64,000 nt of DNA from an uncultured Litoreibacter sp. Its GTDB lineage: Bacteria > Pseudomonadota > Alphaproteobacteria > Rhodobacterales > Rhodobacteraceae. Numbering within the stretch: position 1 is the first letter of the stretch; each line of letters starts with the position of its first letter. A program made the position numbers and the translations under genes. Location: the NCBI GenBank assembly GCA_947501685.1, contig CANMWQ010000001.1, forward strand, positions 62,001-126,000, given 5' to 3'. A model generated the notes under the pieces. It had not been told where the DNA came from. It did no database searches and saw only the letters and a list, made by a program, of their open reading frames with translations. Shown here one piece after another: positions 53,039-61,281 of the stretch.

Positions 53039-54079
53039 ATGAAAACCATCCCGCTCGGCGCGACTGATCTGACCGTTTCCCAACTTTGCCTTGGCTCCAT
53101 GACTTGGGGCACGCAGACCCCGGAGGCGGAGGCCCATACGCAAATCGACGCCAGCCTCGACGCCGGCATCAATTTTATTGACACGGCCGAGGCCTATCCC
53201 GTCAACCCGATGACCGCCGAAGGGGCGGGCAAGACGGAGGCCATTATCGGAACATGGCTCGCTAGGTCAGGACGGCGCGATGATGTGGTGCTGGCCACGA
53301 AGATCGCAGGCTCCGGTGGCGTCTGCCGGGGCGGTGGGCCGATCACAGCCGCAGGCATTGCGGAGGGCGTCGAGGGCTCCTTGAGGCGGATGCAGACCGA
53401 CTACATCGACCTCTACCAGCTGCACTGGCCCAACCGGGGCAGCTACATGTTCCGTCAGAATTGGACCTATGACCCGTCAGGGCAGAACAAAGCGGAGACG
53501 GTCGCACATATGGAGGATGTTCTCGGCGCGCTGCAACGAGAGGTCGAGGCCGGGCGGATCCGGCATTTTGGGCTGTCCAACGAAAGCGCATGGGGCACCG
53601 CGCAATGGCTTTCCGTGGCAGAGCGGATGGGCGCGCCCCGCGTGGAGGCGGTGCAAAACGAATACTCGCTGCTCTGCAGGCTCTACGACACCGACATGGC
53701 CGAGCTGGGCCATAACGAGCAGATCACGCTGCTGGCCTTCTCGCCGCTGGCCACCGGGTTTCTCACGGGCAAATATGCAGGCGGCGCGGTGCCGGAAGGG
53801 TCGCGCAGGTCGATCAACGAAAAGATGGGCGGGCGGATGTCGCCTCGCGTAGTTGACGCCGCGCAAGCCTATGTCGAGATCGCTCAGAAACATGGGTTGC
53901 ACCCGGTGCATATGGCGCTGGCGTTCTGCTGCCAGCGGCCTTTCCCGGTCTCACCGATCTTCGGGGCCACCACTTTGGAGCAGCTGCACACCGTCATTGC
54001 AGGAAAGGACCTTGTGTTGAGCGATGAGGTGCTCGCCGAAATTGACGCCGCGCATCGTGCCCATCCGATGCCCTACTAG
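53039..54079 (+). CDS. aldo/keto reductase, Tas-like
   Basis: NADPH-dependent reductase of 346 aa, TIM-barrel fold. Visible are LTVSQLCLGSMTWGTQTPEA, the catalytic region AGINFIDTAEAYPVNPMTAE with the Asp-Tyr pair, the Lys of VVLATKIAGSGG and the His of YQLHWPNRG, followed by PIFGATTLEQLHTV. The longer insertion after residue 90 resembles E. coli Tas. The substrate is unknown. An inverted-repeat hairpin follows it and may serve as terminator. Confidence 0.92.
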   Translation: MKTIPLGATDLTVSQLCLGSMTWGTQTPEAEAHTQIDASLDAGINFIDTAEAYPVNPMTAEGAGKTEAIIGTWLARSGRRDDVVLATKIAGSGGVCRGGGPITAAGIAEGVEGSLRRMQTDYIDLYQLHWPNRGSYMFRQNWTYDPSGQNKAETVAHMEDVLGALQREVEAGRIRHFGLSNESAWGTAQWLSVAERMGAPRVEAVQNEYSLLCRLYDTDMAELGHNEQITLLAFSPLATGFLTGKYAGGAVPEGSRRSINEKMGGRMSPRVVDAAQAYVEIAQKHGLHPVHMALAFCCQRPFPVSPIFGATTLEQLHTVIAGKDLVLSDEVLAEIDAAHRAHPMPY

Positions 54080-54096
54080 AGCAGTGTCAGGAGTGT

Positions 54097-54168
54097 GCAT
54101 ATTTAAGCCAAGATGAAACCCATTGCGTGGCTCTGTCGTGTTTGGGCTTCATCTTGGTGAAAATATGC
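54097..54168. repeat. inverted repeat of two 25-base dispersed-repeat copies, possible hairpin
   Basis: The arms 54097-54121 and 54144-54168 match at 21 of 25 positions around a 22-base loop. Each arm is a copy of the repeat also seen at 50991-51013. The hairpin follows the aldo/keto reductase and precedes the carnitine operon, so it may end transcription of the first. Confidence 0.7.
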
Positions 54169-54221
54169 TTGCCAAAGGCCTGCCACTTGGGCTCCGTTGG
54201 CCAAAAAGGGAGGGTCGCCAA

Positions 54222-55130
54222 TTGCCGCTACAGATGAACCGCGAGGTGTTTATCACCTGTGCCGTGACCGGGTCGGGGTCGACGCAAGATCGCTCCCCGC
54301 ATGTGCCTCGATCGCCTGCGCAGATTGCCGACAGCGCGATTGCAGCGGCCAAGGCAGGAGCGGCCGTCGTTCACTGCCACGTGCGCGACCCTGAGACAGG
54401 GGCGCCGTCCCGCGATTTGGTGCTTTACCGCGAGGTCACAGACCGTATCCGCGATGCCGAAACTGATGTGGTCTTGAACCTGACCGCAGGCATGGGCGGC
54501 GACATCGTGTTTGGGGGCGTTGAGGCCCCGTTCCCTGTGGCGGGCGGCACCGACATGGTGGGCGCGACCGAACGCGTGGCCCATATCGCTGACTGCCTGC
54601 CGGAGATTTGCACGCTCGATTGCGGCACGATGAATTTTGCTGAAGCCGACTACGTCATGACCAACACCCCCGGCATGCTGACCGCCATGGGCACCATGAT
54701 GACCAAGCTTGGCGTCAAGCCTGAGATCGAGGCGTTTGACACGGGCCATCTTTGGTATGCCAAGCAACTGGTCAAGGACGGCGTGCTCGACAGCCCCGCG
54801 CTGGTGCAGCTCTGCATGGGGGTGCCTTGGGGCGCGCCGGATGATCTGAACACGTTTATGGCGATGGTCAACAACGTGCCCCATGATTGGACCTTCTCCG
54901 CCTTCGGGTTGGGACGTCACCAGATGCCTTTTGTGGCTGCCAGCGTGCTGGCGGGTGGCAATGTGCGCGTGGGGCTTGAGGACAATCTGATGCTCGACAA
55001 GGGCGTGCTTGCCACCAATGAAGCACTCGTTGGCCGGGCCGTTGAGATCACCGAACGTCTCGGCGCGAAAATCATCGGCCCTGAGGCCGTGCGGGCCAAG
55101 CTGGGTCTGAAGAAGCAGGCCGCAAAATGA
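54222..55130 (+). CDS. BKACE family enzyme, probable 3-dehydrocarnitine:acetyl-CoA trimethylamine-butanoate cleavage enzyme
   Basis: Beta-keto acid cleavage enzyme of 302 aa (DUF849). Zinc ligands are in VVHCHVRDPETG and the Glu of GLEDNL; VNNVPHDWTFSAFGLGRHQM is also family-typical. The start is probably TTG at 54222, seven bases after GGGAGGG (54208-54214); ATG at 54234 is the alternative and lacks a good site. Next to a carnitine dehydrogenase fused to a thioesterase, it should convert 3-dehydrocarnitine plus acetyl-CoA to betainyl-CoA and acetoacetate. First gene of a five-gene overlapping operon. Confidence 0.85.
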   Translation: MPLQMNREVFITCAVTGSGSTQDRSPHVPRSPAQIADSAIAAAKAGAAVVHCHVRDPETGAPSRDLVLYREVTDRIRDAETDVVLNLTAGMGGDIVFGGVEAPFPVAGGTDMVGATERVAHIADCLPEICTLDCGTMNFAEADYVMTNTPGMLTAMGTMMTKLGVKPEIEAFDTGHLWYAKQLVKDGVLDSPALVQLCMGVPWGAPDDLNTFMAMVNNVPHDWTFSAFGLGRHQMPFVAASVLAGGNVRVGLEDNLMLDKGVLATNEALVGRAVEITERLGAKIIGPEAVRAKLGLKKQAAK

Positions 55131-55654
55131 GATACCTTGCCCCTCTCATGATGCTGGCGCTGGCCGCCTGCAACCCGGTGGACACGATTGCGCCCAGCTA
55201 CCGTGACACCTCCGTGCCGATCACCTCGAAAGCGCTGTTCTCGCCGGAACGCTACGCAGGCACCTGGTACGAGATCGCGCGCTTTCCGGTCAGCTTCCAG
55301 AAAGGCTGCACCAATACCACCGCCACTTATACTTTGCGCGACACAGGCGATTTGTCGGTGCGCAACCGCTGCCTCGTGGAGGGCGTAGAGAAAGAGATAG
55401 AAGGCACCGCGTCCATCACCGGCCCCGGCCGGTTGGAGGTTTCCTTCCAGGGCGTGCCCTTTGTCAAAGCGCCTTACTGGGTGCTCTGGGTGGATGAGGA
55501 TTATCAAACCGCCGTGGTCGGCGTGCCATCAGGCCGCGCGGGCTGGATCCTGAACCGCACCCCCAGTTTGCGCGAGGACCGCTTGCAGGCGGCGCGCGAG
55601 ATCTTGGACTTCAATGGCTACGACCTGTCTCAGCTTGAAATGACCCCGCAATGA
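55127..55654 (+). CDS. lipocalin-family lipoprotein (Blc-like)
   Basis: Outer-membrane lipoprotein of 175 aa. The signal ends with a lipobox (LALAAC), giving a lipidated Cys near residue 15. The lipocalin motif is PERYAGTWYEIARFPVSFQK, followed by barrel strands and YWVLWVDEDYQTAVVGVPSG. It overlaps both neighbours by four bases, a surprising place for a lipocalin in a carnitine degradation operon. It may bind hydrophobic ligands or long-chain acylcarnitines; that is a guess. Confidence 0.9.
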   Translation: MRYLAPLMMLALAACNPVDTIAPSYRDTSVPITSKALFSPERYAGTWYEIARFPVSFQKGCTNTTATYTLRDTGDLSVRNRCLVEGVEKEIEGTASITGPGRLEVSFQGVPFVKAPYWVLWVDEDYQTAVVGVPSGRAGWILNRTPSLREDRLQAAREILDFNGYDLSQLEMTPQ

Positions 55655-57093
55655 GCCGGGTCGCGGCGATCATAGGCGGCGGCGTTATCGGCGGAGGCTG
55701 GGCGGCGCGGTTCTTGCTGATGGGATGGGACGTGCGGGTGTTCGACCCCGACCCGGAAGCCAAACGCAAGGTAGACGAGGTGCTGGCCAATGCGCGCCGC
55801 TCCCTGCCGGGGCTCAGTGACCGGGCGATGCCCGACGAAGGCGCGCTCAGCTTCCACGACACCCTGTCGGGCGCAGTGGCAGGCGCGGAATGGATACAGG
55901 AAAGCGTGCCGGAGCGGCTTGAGCTGAAACACAAGGTCTACCAGTCCATCCAAGCGGCCTGTGACGAAGGCGCTGTGATCGGCTCCTCAACCTCCGGGTT
56001 CAAACCGTCAGAGCTGCAAAACTGTGCCAGCCGCCCCGGCCAGATCATGGTGGTTCACCCGTTCAACCCGGTCTACCTGCTGCCGCTTGCTGAGCTGGTG
56101 CCATCGGGTAAAAACCCCGCAGATATAGTACAAAAGGCAAAGGATATCCTGACCAGGATCGGCATGTTCCCCCTGCATGTCCGTAAGGAAATCGACGCCC
56201 ATATCGCCGACCGTTTCCTTGAAGCCGTCTGGCGCGAGGCGCTATGGCTCATCAAGGACGGAGTCGCCACCACCGAAGAAATCGACAATGCAATCCGCTA
56301 CGGTTTTGGTCTGCGCTGGGGGCAGATGGGCCTCTTTGAGACCTACCGCATCGCGGGCGGCGAGGCCGGCATGGCGCATTTCATCGAGCAGTTCGGCCCT
56401 TGTTTGGCATGGCCCTGGACCAAGCTGATGGACGTGCCCGAGCTGACAGATGAGCTGGTGCAAACCATCGCCGATCAGTCCGATGCGCAATCCGGCACGC
56501 ATTCGATCCGCGATCTGGAACGTCTCCGCGACAACAATCTCGTGGCGATGATGCGCGCGCTAAAGGCGCAGGATTTTGGGGCGGGTGCGCTGCTCAATGC
56601 TGCAGAACCTGCGCCCGTGACCCCGTCAGATATCACTAAGCCTATCACCACCGTGACCCGCGCCGTGCCGCTCGATTGGACCGACTATAACGGCCATATG
56701 AACGAGGCGCGGTATTTGCAGGCCTTTGGCGACGCCACCGACCGTTTTATGGAGATCATCGGCTGCGACGCCGACTATATCGCTTCTGGTGGCAGCTATT
56801 TCACCGCAGAAACCCATATTCGGCATATCGACGAGGTGCATGCCGGGGCGAAGATCGCGGTGACCACCCAAGTGCTGCTCGGCGAGGGCAAGAAGATGCA
56901 GCTGTTCCACCACATGCATGAGGGCGACCGGCTTTTGGCCACGGCGGAGCATATGCTGATCCATGTCTCGCTTGAGACCCGCAAGGCCTCCGTGCCCGCG
57001 CCGCATATCGCGGAAAAGCTGGCGGCTATCGTTGAGGCCCATGCCAAGCTGGCCACGCCAGACGGGGCGGGCGCTGCGGTGGGCAAGAGGTGA
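55651..57093 (+). CDS. lcdH: L-carnitine dehydrogenase fused to betainyl-CoA thioesterase
   Basis: Two-domain protein of 480 aa. Residues 1-320 are a 3-hydroxyacyl-CoA dehydrogenase-type fold (AAIIGGGVIGGGWAARFLLM and MVVHPFNPVYLLPLAELVPS) that oxidises the carnitine hydroxyl to 3-dehydrocarnitine with NAD. Residues 345-470 are a hotdog thioesterase (RAVPLDWTDYNGHMNEARYL and ETHIRHIDEVHAGAKIAVTT). This fusion is known for carnitine dehydrogenase with betainyl-CoA hydrolysis. It joins the lipocalin and SDR genes through four-base overlaps. Confidence 0.9.
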   Translation: MSRVAAIIGGGVIGGGWAARFLLMGWDVRVFDPDPEAKRKVDEVLANARRSLPGLSDRAMPDEGALSFHDTLSGAVAGAEWIQESVPERLELKHKVYQSIQAACDEGAVIGSSTSGFKPSELQNCASRPGQIMVVHPFNPVYLLPLAELVPSGKNPADIVQKAKDILTRIGMFPLHVRKEIDAHIADRFLEAVWREALWLIKDGVATTEEIDNAIRYGFGLRWGQMGLFETYRIAGGEAGMAHFIEQFGPCLAWPWTKLMDVPELTDELVQTIADQSDAQSGTHSIRDLERLRDNNLVAMMRALKAQDFGAGALLNAAEPAPVTPSDITKPITTVTRAVPLDWTDYNGHMNEARYLQAFGDATDRFMEIIGCDADYIASGGSYFTAETHIRHIDEVHAGAKIAVTTQVLLGEGKKMQLFHHMHEGDRLLATAEHMLIHVSLETRKASVPAPHIAEKLAAIVEAHAKLATPDGAGAAVGKR

Positions 57094-57848
57094 GCCGGGT
57101 TCTGATCACCGCTGGGGCCTCGGGCATCGGGCTGGCAATGGGCCACGCTTTCGCGGCCACTGGTGCTGAGGTTTGGGTCACGGATGTGGATCAAACAGCG
57201 CTAAATGCGGTGCCGAAGACTTGGCGCGCCAGCAAGGTAGACGCCAGTAACGAGCCCGCCATGTCGGGGCTTTTTGCGGAGATCGAGCAGAGCTGGAAGG
57301 GCCTCGATGTGCTTTGTGCCAATGCGGGCATTGCCGGGCCGACCGCGCTGATCGAGGACGTAGCGCTTGCCGACTGGCAGCGCTGCGTGCAGGTCAATCT
57401 TGAAGGCGCGTTCCTCGCTGCCAAATACGCGGCCCCGATGATGAAGCGCGCCAAGTCCGGCAACATCGTCGTGACGTCCTCAACGGCGGGACAATACGGG
57501 TTTCCAAACCGCGCGCCCTATGCGGCGGCAAAATGGGGCCTGATCGGCCTGATGAAAACCCTCGCAATGGAGCTTGGCCCATATGGCATCCGCGCCAACG
57601 TCATCTGCCCTGGCGCGGTGGAAGGCCCACGGATGCAAGGCGTCATGGAACGTGAGGCCGCCGCCAAGAATATGAGCTACGATCAGATTTACGCAGGCTA
57701 CGCCAAAGGCACCTCGCTGGGGTCGCTGGTCAAAGCCGAAGACATCGCTGACATGGCTGTTTTTCTGGCCTCAAAACAAGCGCGTATGGTCTCGGGTCAG
57801 GTGATCGCGGTGGACGGGCACACAGTCAACCCAGACCCGCAGGTGTGA
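57090..57848 (+). CDS. short-chain dehydrogenase/reductase in the carnitine operon
   Basis: NAD(P)-dependent oxidoreductase of 252 aa. It has the glycine motif ITAGASGIGLAMGH, the NAG motif CANAGIAGPT, the Ser of VTSSTAGQYG and the Tyr/Lys pair in PYAAAKWGLIGL, then a C-terminal AVDGHTVNPDPQV. The start is GTG in an overlap with lcdH. The substrate is unknown; a 3-hydroxybutyrate- or betaine-related role could be guessed from context, but it is not shown by sequence. Confidence 0.9.
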   Translation: MSRVLITAGASGIGLAMGHAFAATGAEVWVTDVDQTALNAVPKTWRASKVDASNEPAMSGLFAEIEQSWKGLDVLCANAGIAGPTALIEDVALADWQRCVQVNLEGAFLAAKYAAPMMKRAKSGNIVVTSSTAGQYGFPNRAPYAAAKWGLIGLMKTLAMELGPYGIRANVICPGAVEGPRMQGVMEREAAAKNMSYDQIYAGYAKGTSLGSLVKAEDIADMAVFLASKQARMVSGQVIAVDGHTVNPDPQV

Positions 57849-58756
57849 TGAGCCTCTGGATCCCCGTCACGCTCTGCGCGGCCTTCTTCCAAAACCTGCG
57901 CTTCATGTTGCAGCGCCATCTCAAGACCACATCCCTCAGCACCGCCGGGGCCACCTATTCGCGGTTCCTGTTCTCGTTGCCCTTCGTGGTGCCAGGCATG
58001 CTGGTCTATGTCGCCAATTCCAGCGCCACGTTCCCCCAGATCAAGGCAAGCTTCTGGCCCTACATCCTGACCGGGGGCGTCGCGCAAATCATGGCCACTG
58101 CCTGCGTCGTCGCGCTGTTTGCTGAACGCAATTTCACCGTTGGCATCGCGCTGAAGAAATCGGAGGTCATCCTGACGGCCATCATCGGCCTGATCATCTT
58201 GGGCGAGGTTGTCACATGGGGCGGCATCGCCGCCATCATTATTGGGTTTCTCGGGGTCATGCTGCTATCCGACCCGCCAAAAACCTCCACTGCCCTGCCG
58301 TGGTCAAAGCGGCTGTTCAACAAGGCGTCCGGCTTTGGCCTTAGCGCCGGTTTGCTCTTCGGTGTGTCGGCTGTGGGCTATCGCGGGGCCACGCTGCAAG
58401 TCATCTCAGACGATCCGTTCCTGCGCGCCGTGCTAACGTTGGCGGTCGCGATCACATGGCAGGTGCTGGTGATGACAGCATGGCTGCTCTGGCGCGACCG
58501 TGCGGAGATCGCGCGGGTTGTGGCCAGTTGGAAAGTCTCCGTTTGGACAGGGCTCACCTCGCTTTTGGGCTCGCTCTGCTGGTTCATCGCCTTCACGCTG
58601 CAAAACGCGGCCTATGTCAAAGCGCTGGGGCAGGTGGAGCTGCTTTTCACCTTCGCGGGCTCCTATTTCATCTTCAAGGAGCGCTCCTCTGCCCGCGAAA
58701 TCGCGGGGGTCCTGCTGATCGTGGCCTCGATCCTTTGTCTGGTGATCGCACTCTAG
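57848..58756 (+). CDS. EamA/DMT family transporter
   Basis: Membrane transporter of 302 aa with ten predicted helices. Its ATG shares one base with the SDR stop (TGATG). EamA signs are ALKKSEVILTAIIGLIILGE and NAAYVKALGQVELLFTFAGS. It could export or import a metabolite of the carnitine pathway, inferred only from position. Its stop overlaps the convergent hypothetical gene stop (CTAG). Confidence 0.85.
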   Translation: MSLWIPVTLCAAFFQNLRFMLQRHLKTTSLSTAGATYSRFLFSLPFVVPGMLVYVANSSATFPQIKASFWPYILTGGVAQIMATACVVALFAERNFTVGIALKKSEVILTAIIGLIILGEVVTWGGIAAIIIGFLGVMLLSDPPKTSTALPWSKRLFNKASGFGLSAGLLFGVSAVGYRGATLQVISDDPFLRAVLTLAVAITWQVLVMTAWLLWRDRAEIARVVASWKVSVWTGLTSLLGSLCWFIAFTLQNAAYVKALGQVELLFTFAGSYFIFKERSSAREIAGVLLIVASILCLVIAL

Positions 58757-59073
58757 CGGTTGGCGGTACGGGCCTGTTTGTTGCGGTCCTGATAGGCCCG
58801 CGAATGCAGCGCTTTGAGGCTCAGCTCACCTTCGGGTTCCGCCTCAGGCTCCGGCAGGTTCAAAGAAGGAAAGCGCTCCCGAACAAAGCCCATCATTAGC
58901 TCTTTGCGGGTCTGCGCATATTCAACCAAAAACGGTTCCTCCGCGCGGGTCTCGCCGATCTGGCGGGGGGTATGCGCGCGGGCGTCACGCGTCTGAGCGG
59001 TATAGACCACGGCCAAGAGCATAAGGGTCACACTGACCGCCGCCAGAAGGCTCTTGAAAATCGTTTTCACCAT
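58753..59073 (-). CDS. uncharacterized membrane-anchored protein
   Basis: Protein of 106 aa from the ATG at 59071-59073 (110 aa from 59085). An N-terminal helix (TIFKSLLAAVSVTLMLLAVV) is followed by a soluble, charged tail (TRKELMMGFVRERFPSLNLP). No family recognised. It has an acidic, Pro/Glu-rich segment near residue 80. Convergent with the EamA gene. Confidence 0.6.
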   Translation of the reverse strand: MVKTIFKSLLAAVSVTLMLLAVVYTAQTRDARAHTPRQIGETRAEEPFLVEYAQTRKELMMGFVRERFPSLNLPEPEAEPEGELSLKALHSRAYQDRNKQARTANR

Positions 59074-59163
59074 GGAACAAACCACTTTTTAGCTGCGTCT
59101 TGGGCGCAGGTCTGATCCAAAAATGTGGCGGTCATGGGACGGCTCTTGGGCCAAAGCAGGGGG

Positions 59164-59448
59164 CTAGGTCTGGAAAATATCTGCTGCCTCAGGGTGTTTG
59201 CGCCGCCACATGTTCAGAAACGGGCAGAGCGGCACGACCTTGAACCCGTCCTTGCGGGCCTCTTCGACTAGGAAGCGGGCCAACAACCCGGCATGGCCCT
59301 TGCCCTCGTCTTTCAATGGCACTTCGGTGTGGTCAACGATGACCAAGGTTGGGGAGGTGATCGAAAACGTCATCACCGCCTCCCCATGTTCTGTGGGGAT
59401 CGAATAGCGGCCATGGCCGCCCTCAACGGTTTTGGTGACGTCAGACAA
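59164..59448 (-). CDS. GNAT-like N-acetyltransferase (YjdJ type)
   Basis: Small acetyltransferase-like protein of 94 aa. No ATG is available near; the likely start is TTG at 59448, overlapping the scoB stop by eight bases. The family pattern is [20 protein letters not shown] then [20 protein letters not shown] and [19 protein letters not shown], resembling the YjdJ/YidJ group. It is likely co-transcribed after scoB. The substrate is unknown. Confidence 0.8.
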   Translation of the reverse strand: MSDVTKTVEGGHGRYSIPTEHGEAVMTFSITSPTLVIVDHTEVPLKDEGKGHAGLLARFLVEEARKDGFKVVPLCPFLNMWRRKHPEAADIFQT

Positions 59449-60067
59449 TCTTCGCGTCCGTCGCCGCGCGCAGCTCGTCCTCGGTGACGCCATCAGCGGT
59501 CTCGACGATCTTCAAACCGCCCCCCACCACGTCTAGCACGCCCAGATTGGTGATGATGCGGTCCACAACCTTCTGGCCCGTCAGCGGCAAGGTGCATGCC
59601 TTCAGCACCTTGCTGTCACCATGTTTGTTGGTGTGGTCCATCACCACGACCACACGGCCTACGCCCGCGACCAGATCCATCGCGCCGCCCATGCCTTTAA
59701 CCAGCTTGCCGGGGATCATCCAGTTTGCCAGATCGCCGTTTTCGGCCACTTCCATGGCGCCCAGAATGGCCATGGCGATCTTGCCACCACGGATCATCCC
59801 AAAGCTGGTAGAGCTGTCAAAATACGCGGTCTGCGGCAGCTCCGTGATGGTCTGCTTGCCCGCGTTGATCAGGTCGGCGTCAATCTCGTCCTCGGTCGGG
59901 AAAGGCCCCATGCCCAACATCCCGTTTTCCGATTGCAACGTCACCTCGATCCCCTCGGGGATGTAGTTCGACACCAGCGTCGGGATGCCGATGCCAAGGT
60001 TCACATACCAGCCATCTTGCAGCTCTTGCGCGGCCCGTTCGGCCATTTGATTGCGGTCCCAAGCCAT
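59441..60067 (-). CDS. scoB: 3-oxoacid CoA-transferase subunit B
   Basis: Beta subunit of acetoacetate:succinyl-CoA or acetate CoA transferase, 208 aa. The catalytic Glu lies in [20 protein letters not shown]. Also visible are [20 protein letters not shown] and [20 protein letters not shown]. It follows scoA with a one-base overlap (TAATG). It would activate acetoacetate to acetoacetyl-CoA, which may come from BKACE activity in the nearby operon. Confidence 0.95.
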   Translation of the reverse strand: MAWDRNQMAERAAQELQDGWYVNLGIGIPTLVSNYIPEGIEVTLQSENGMLGMGPFPTEDEIDADLINAGKQTITELPQTAYFDSSTSFGMIRGGKIAMAILGAMEVAENGDLANWMIPGKLVKGMGGAMDLVAGVGRVVVVMDHTNKHGDSKVLKACTLPLTGQKVVDRIITNLGVLDVVGGGLKIVETADGVTEDELRAATDAKIV

Positions 60068-60762
60068 TATGCTGCCCTCGTCGTGCGTTGTTCGATGCGT
60101 TTCTCGTGATCGCCCTGAATGATGCGGTGCACGTAAATGCCCGGCAGGTGGATCAGGTCAGGGTCCAGCGAGCCCGTGGGCACGATTTCTTCTACCTCAA
60201 CCACGCAGGTCTTGCCGCACATGGCCGCCGGTGGGTTGAAGTTGCGCGCGGTTTTGCGGAACACCAGATTGCCGGTCTCGTCGGCTTTCCACGCCTTCAC
60301 GATGGACAGATCGGCAAAGATGCCTTCCTCCATGATATAGGTCTCGCCGTTAAAGTCTTTATGCTCTTTGCCCTCGGCAATCACGGTGCCGACGCCGGTC
60401 TTGGTGTAAAAGCCCGGAATGCCACAGCCGCCCGCGCGCATGCGCTCGGCCAAAGTGCCTTGCGGGTTAAACTCCAGCTCCAGCTCGCCTGAGAGATACT
60501 GGCGCATGAACTCTGCGTTCTCGCCCACATAGGAGCTGATCATCTTCTTGACCTGCTTGGTTTGCAGCAGGATGCCGATGCCGAAATCATCCACGCCCGC
60601 GTTGTTCGAGGCAAAGGTCAAATCCTTTGTGCCCGCCTCCTTGATCGCATCCAGCAGCAATTCGGGGATGCCGCATAGGCCAAAGCCCCCTGCGGCGATG
60701 AACATGCCGTCATGCAAGAGCCCGTCGAGGGCCTCTGCGGCGCTGCCATATACTTTTTTCAT
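60067..60762 (-). CDS. scoA: 3-oxoacid CoA-transferase subunit A
   Basis: Alpha subunit of the same CoA transferase, 231 aa, started at the ATG at 60760-60762 after GAGG (60768-60771 on the minus strand). The CoA-binding loop reads [20 protein letters not shown], and later [20 protein letters not shown] and [20 protein letters not shown]. First gene of the scoA-scoB-GNAT transcription unit, divergent from the rhodanese gene across 114 bases. Confidence 0.95.
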   Translation of the reverse strand: MKKVYGSAAEALDGLLHDGMFIAAGGFGLCGIPELLLDAIKEAGTKDLTFASNNAGVDDFGIGILLQTKQVKKMISSYVGENAEFMRQYLSGELELEFNPQGTLAERMRAGGCGIPGFYTKTGVGTVIAEGKEHKDFNGETYIMEEGIFADLSIVKAWKADETGNLVFRKTARNFNPPAAMCGKTCVVEVEEIVPTGSLDPDLIHLPGIYVHRIIQGDHEKRIEQRTTRAA

Positions 60763-60876
60763 GCGGGTCCTCATCTGCCAGAAAGCGTAGAAATGTTTTT
60801 CGCGTGTGCAGCATAGAGAGTCAATTCACCTCCGCCCCCGCGCGGTATATGTTTTCGCCCGAGAAGGAGCACCCCC

Positions 60877-61281
60877 ATGGCCAAACTGAAAACATCTGCC
60901 GCCCAACTGGTTGCCGCCGCCCGCGCCCGTATCAAGGAGGTGGAGACCAAAGACGCCATCGCCATGCTCGATGACCCGGATGTGGTGATCGTCGATATCC
61001 GGGACGTCCGTGAACGCGAGCGCGGCGGCTTCATCCCCGGCAGCTTCCATTGCCCGCGCGGCATGGCGGAGTTCTGGGTCGATCCCGAAAGCCCGTATTT
61101 TAAAGACATCTTCGGGCAGGACAAAACATTCCTGTTCCACTGCGCATCTGGCTGGCGTTCCGCGCTGACGGTGGCCACGTTGCAGGATATGGGGTTTGAC
61201 GCAGCCCATCTGCGGGAAGGTTTTTCTACCTGGGAGGCGCAAGGCGGTCCTGTTGAGCGCCTTCTGAGATCAGAAAAATAG
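60877..61281 (+). CDS. rhodanese-like domain protein
   Basis: Single rhodanese domain of 134 aa. The body begins VIVDIRDVRERERGGFIPGS and the active-site loop is LFHCASGWRSALTVATLQDM with the persulfide-forming Cys near residue 88. Sulfur carrier or thiosulfate sulfurtransferase activity is likely, but the partner is unknown. Its 3' end overlaps the convergent HDAC-family gene by 12 bases. Confidence 0.9.
   Translation: MAKLKTSAAQLVAAARARIKEVETKDAIAMLDDPDVVIVDIRDVRERERGGFIPGSFHCPRGMAEFWVDPESPYFKDIFGQDKTFLFHCASGWRSALTVATLQDMGFDAAHLREGFSTWEAQGGPVERLLRSEK

Noticed and set aside
52882-53184. 100-aa frame between yceI and the aldo/keto reductase
   Set aside because: Overlaps the start of the reductase on the other strand and has no family-like residues; the gap is more likely promoter.
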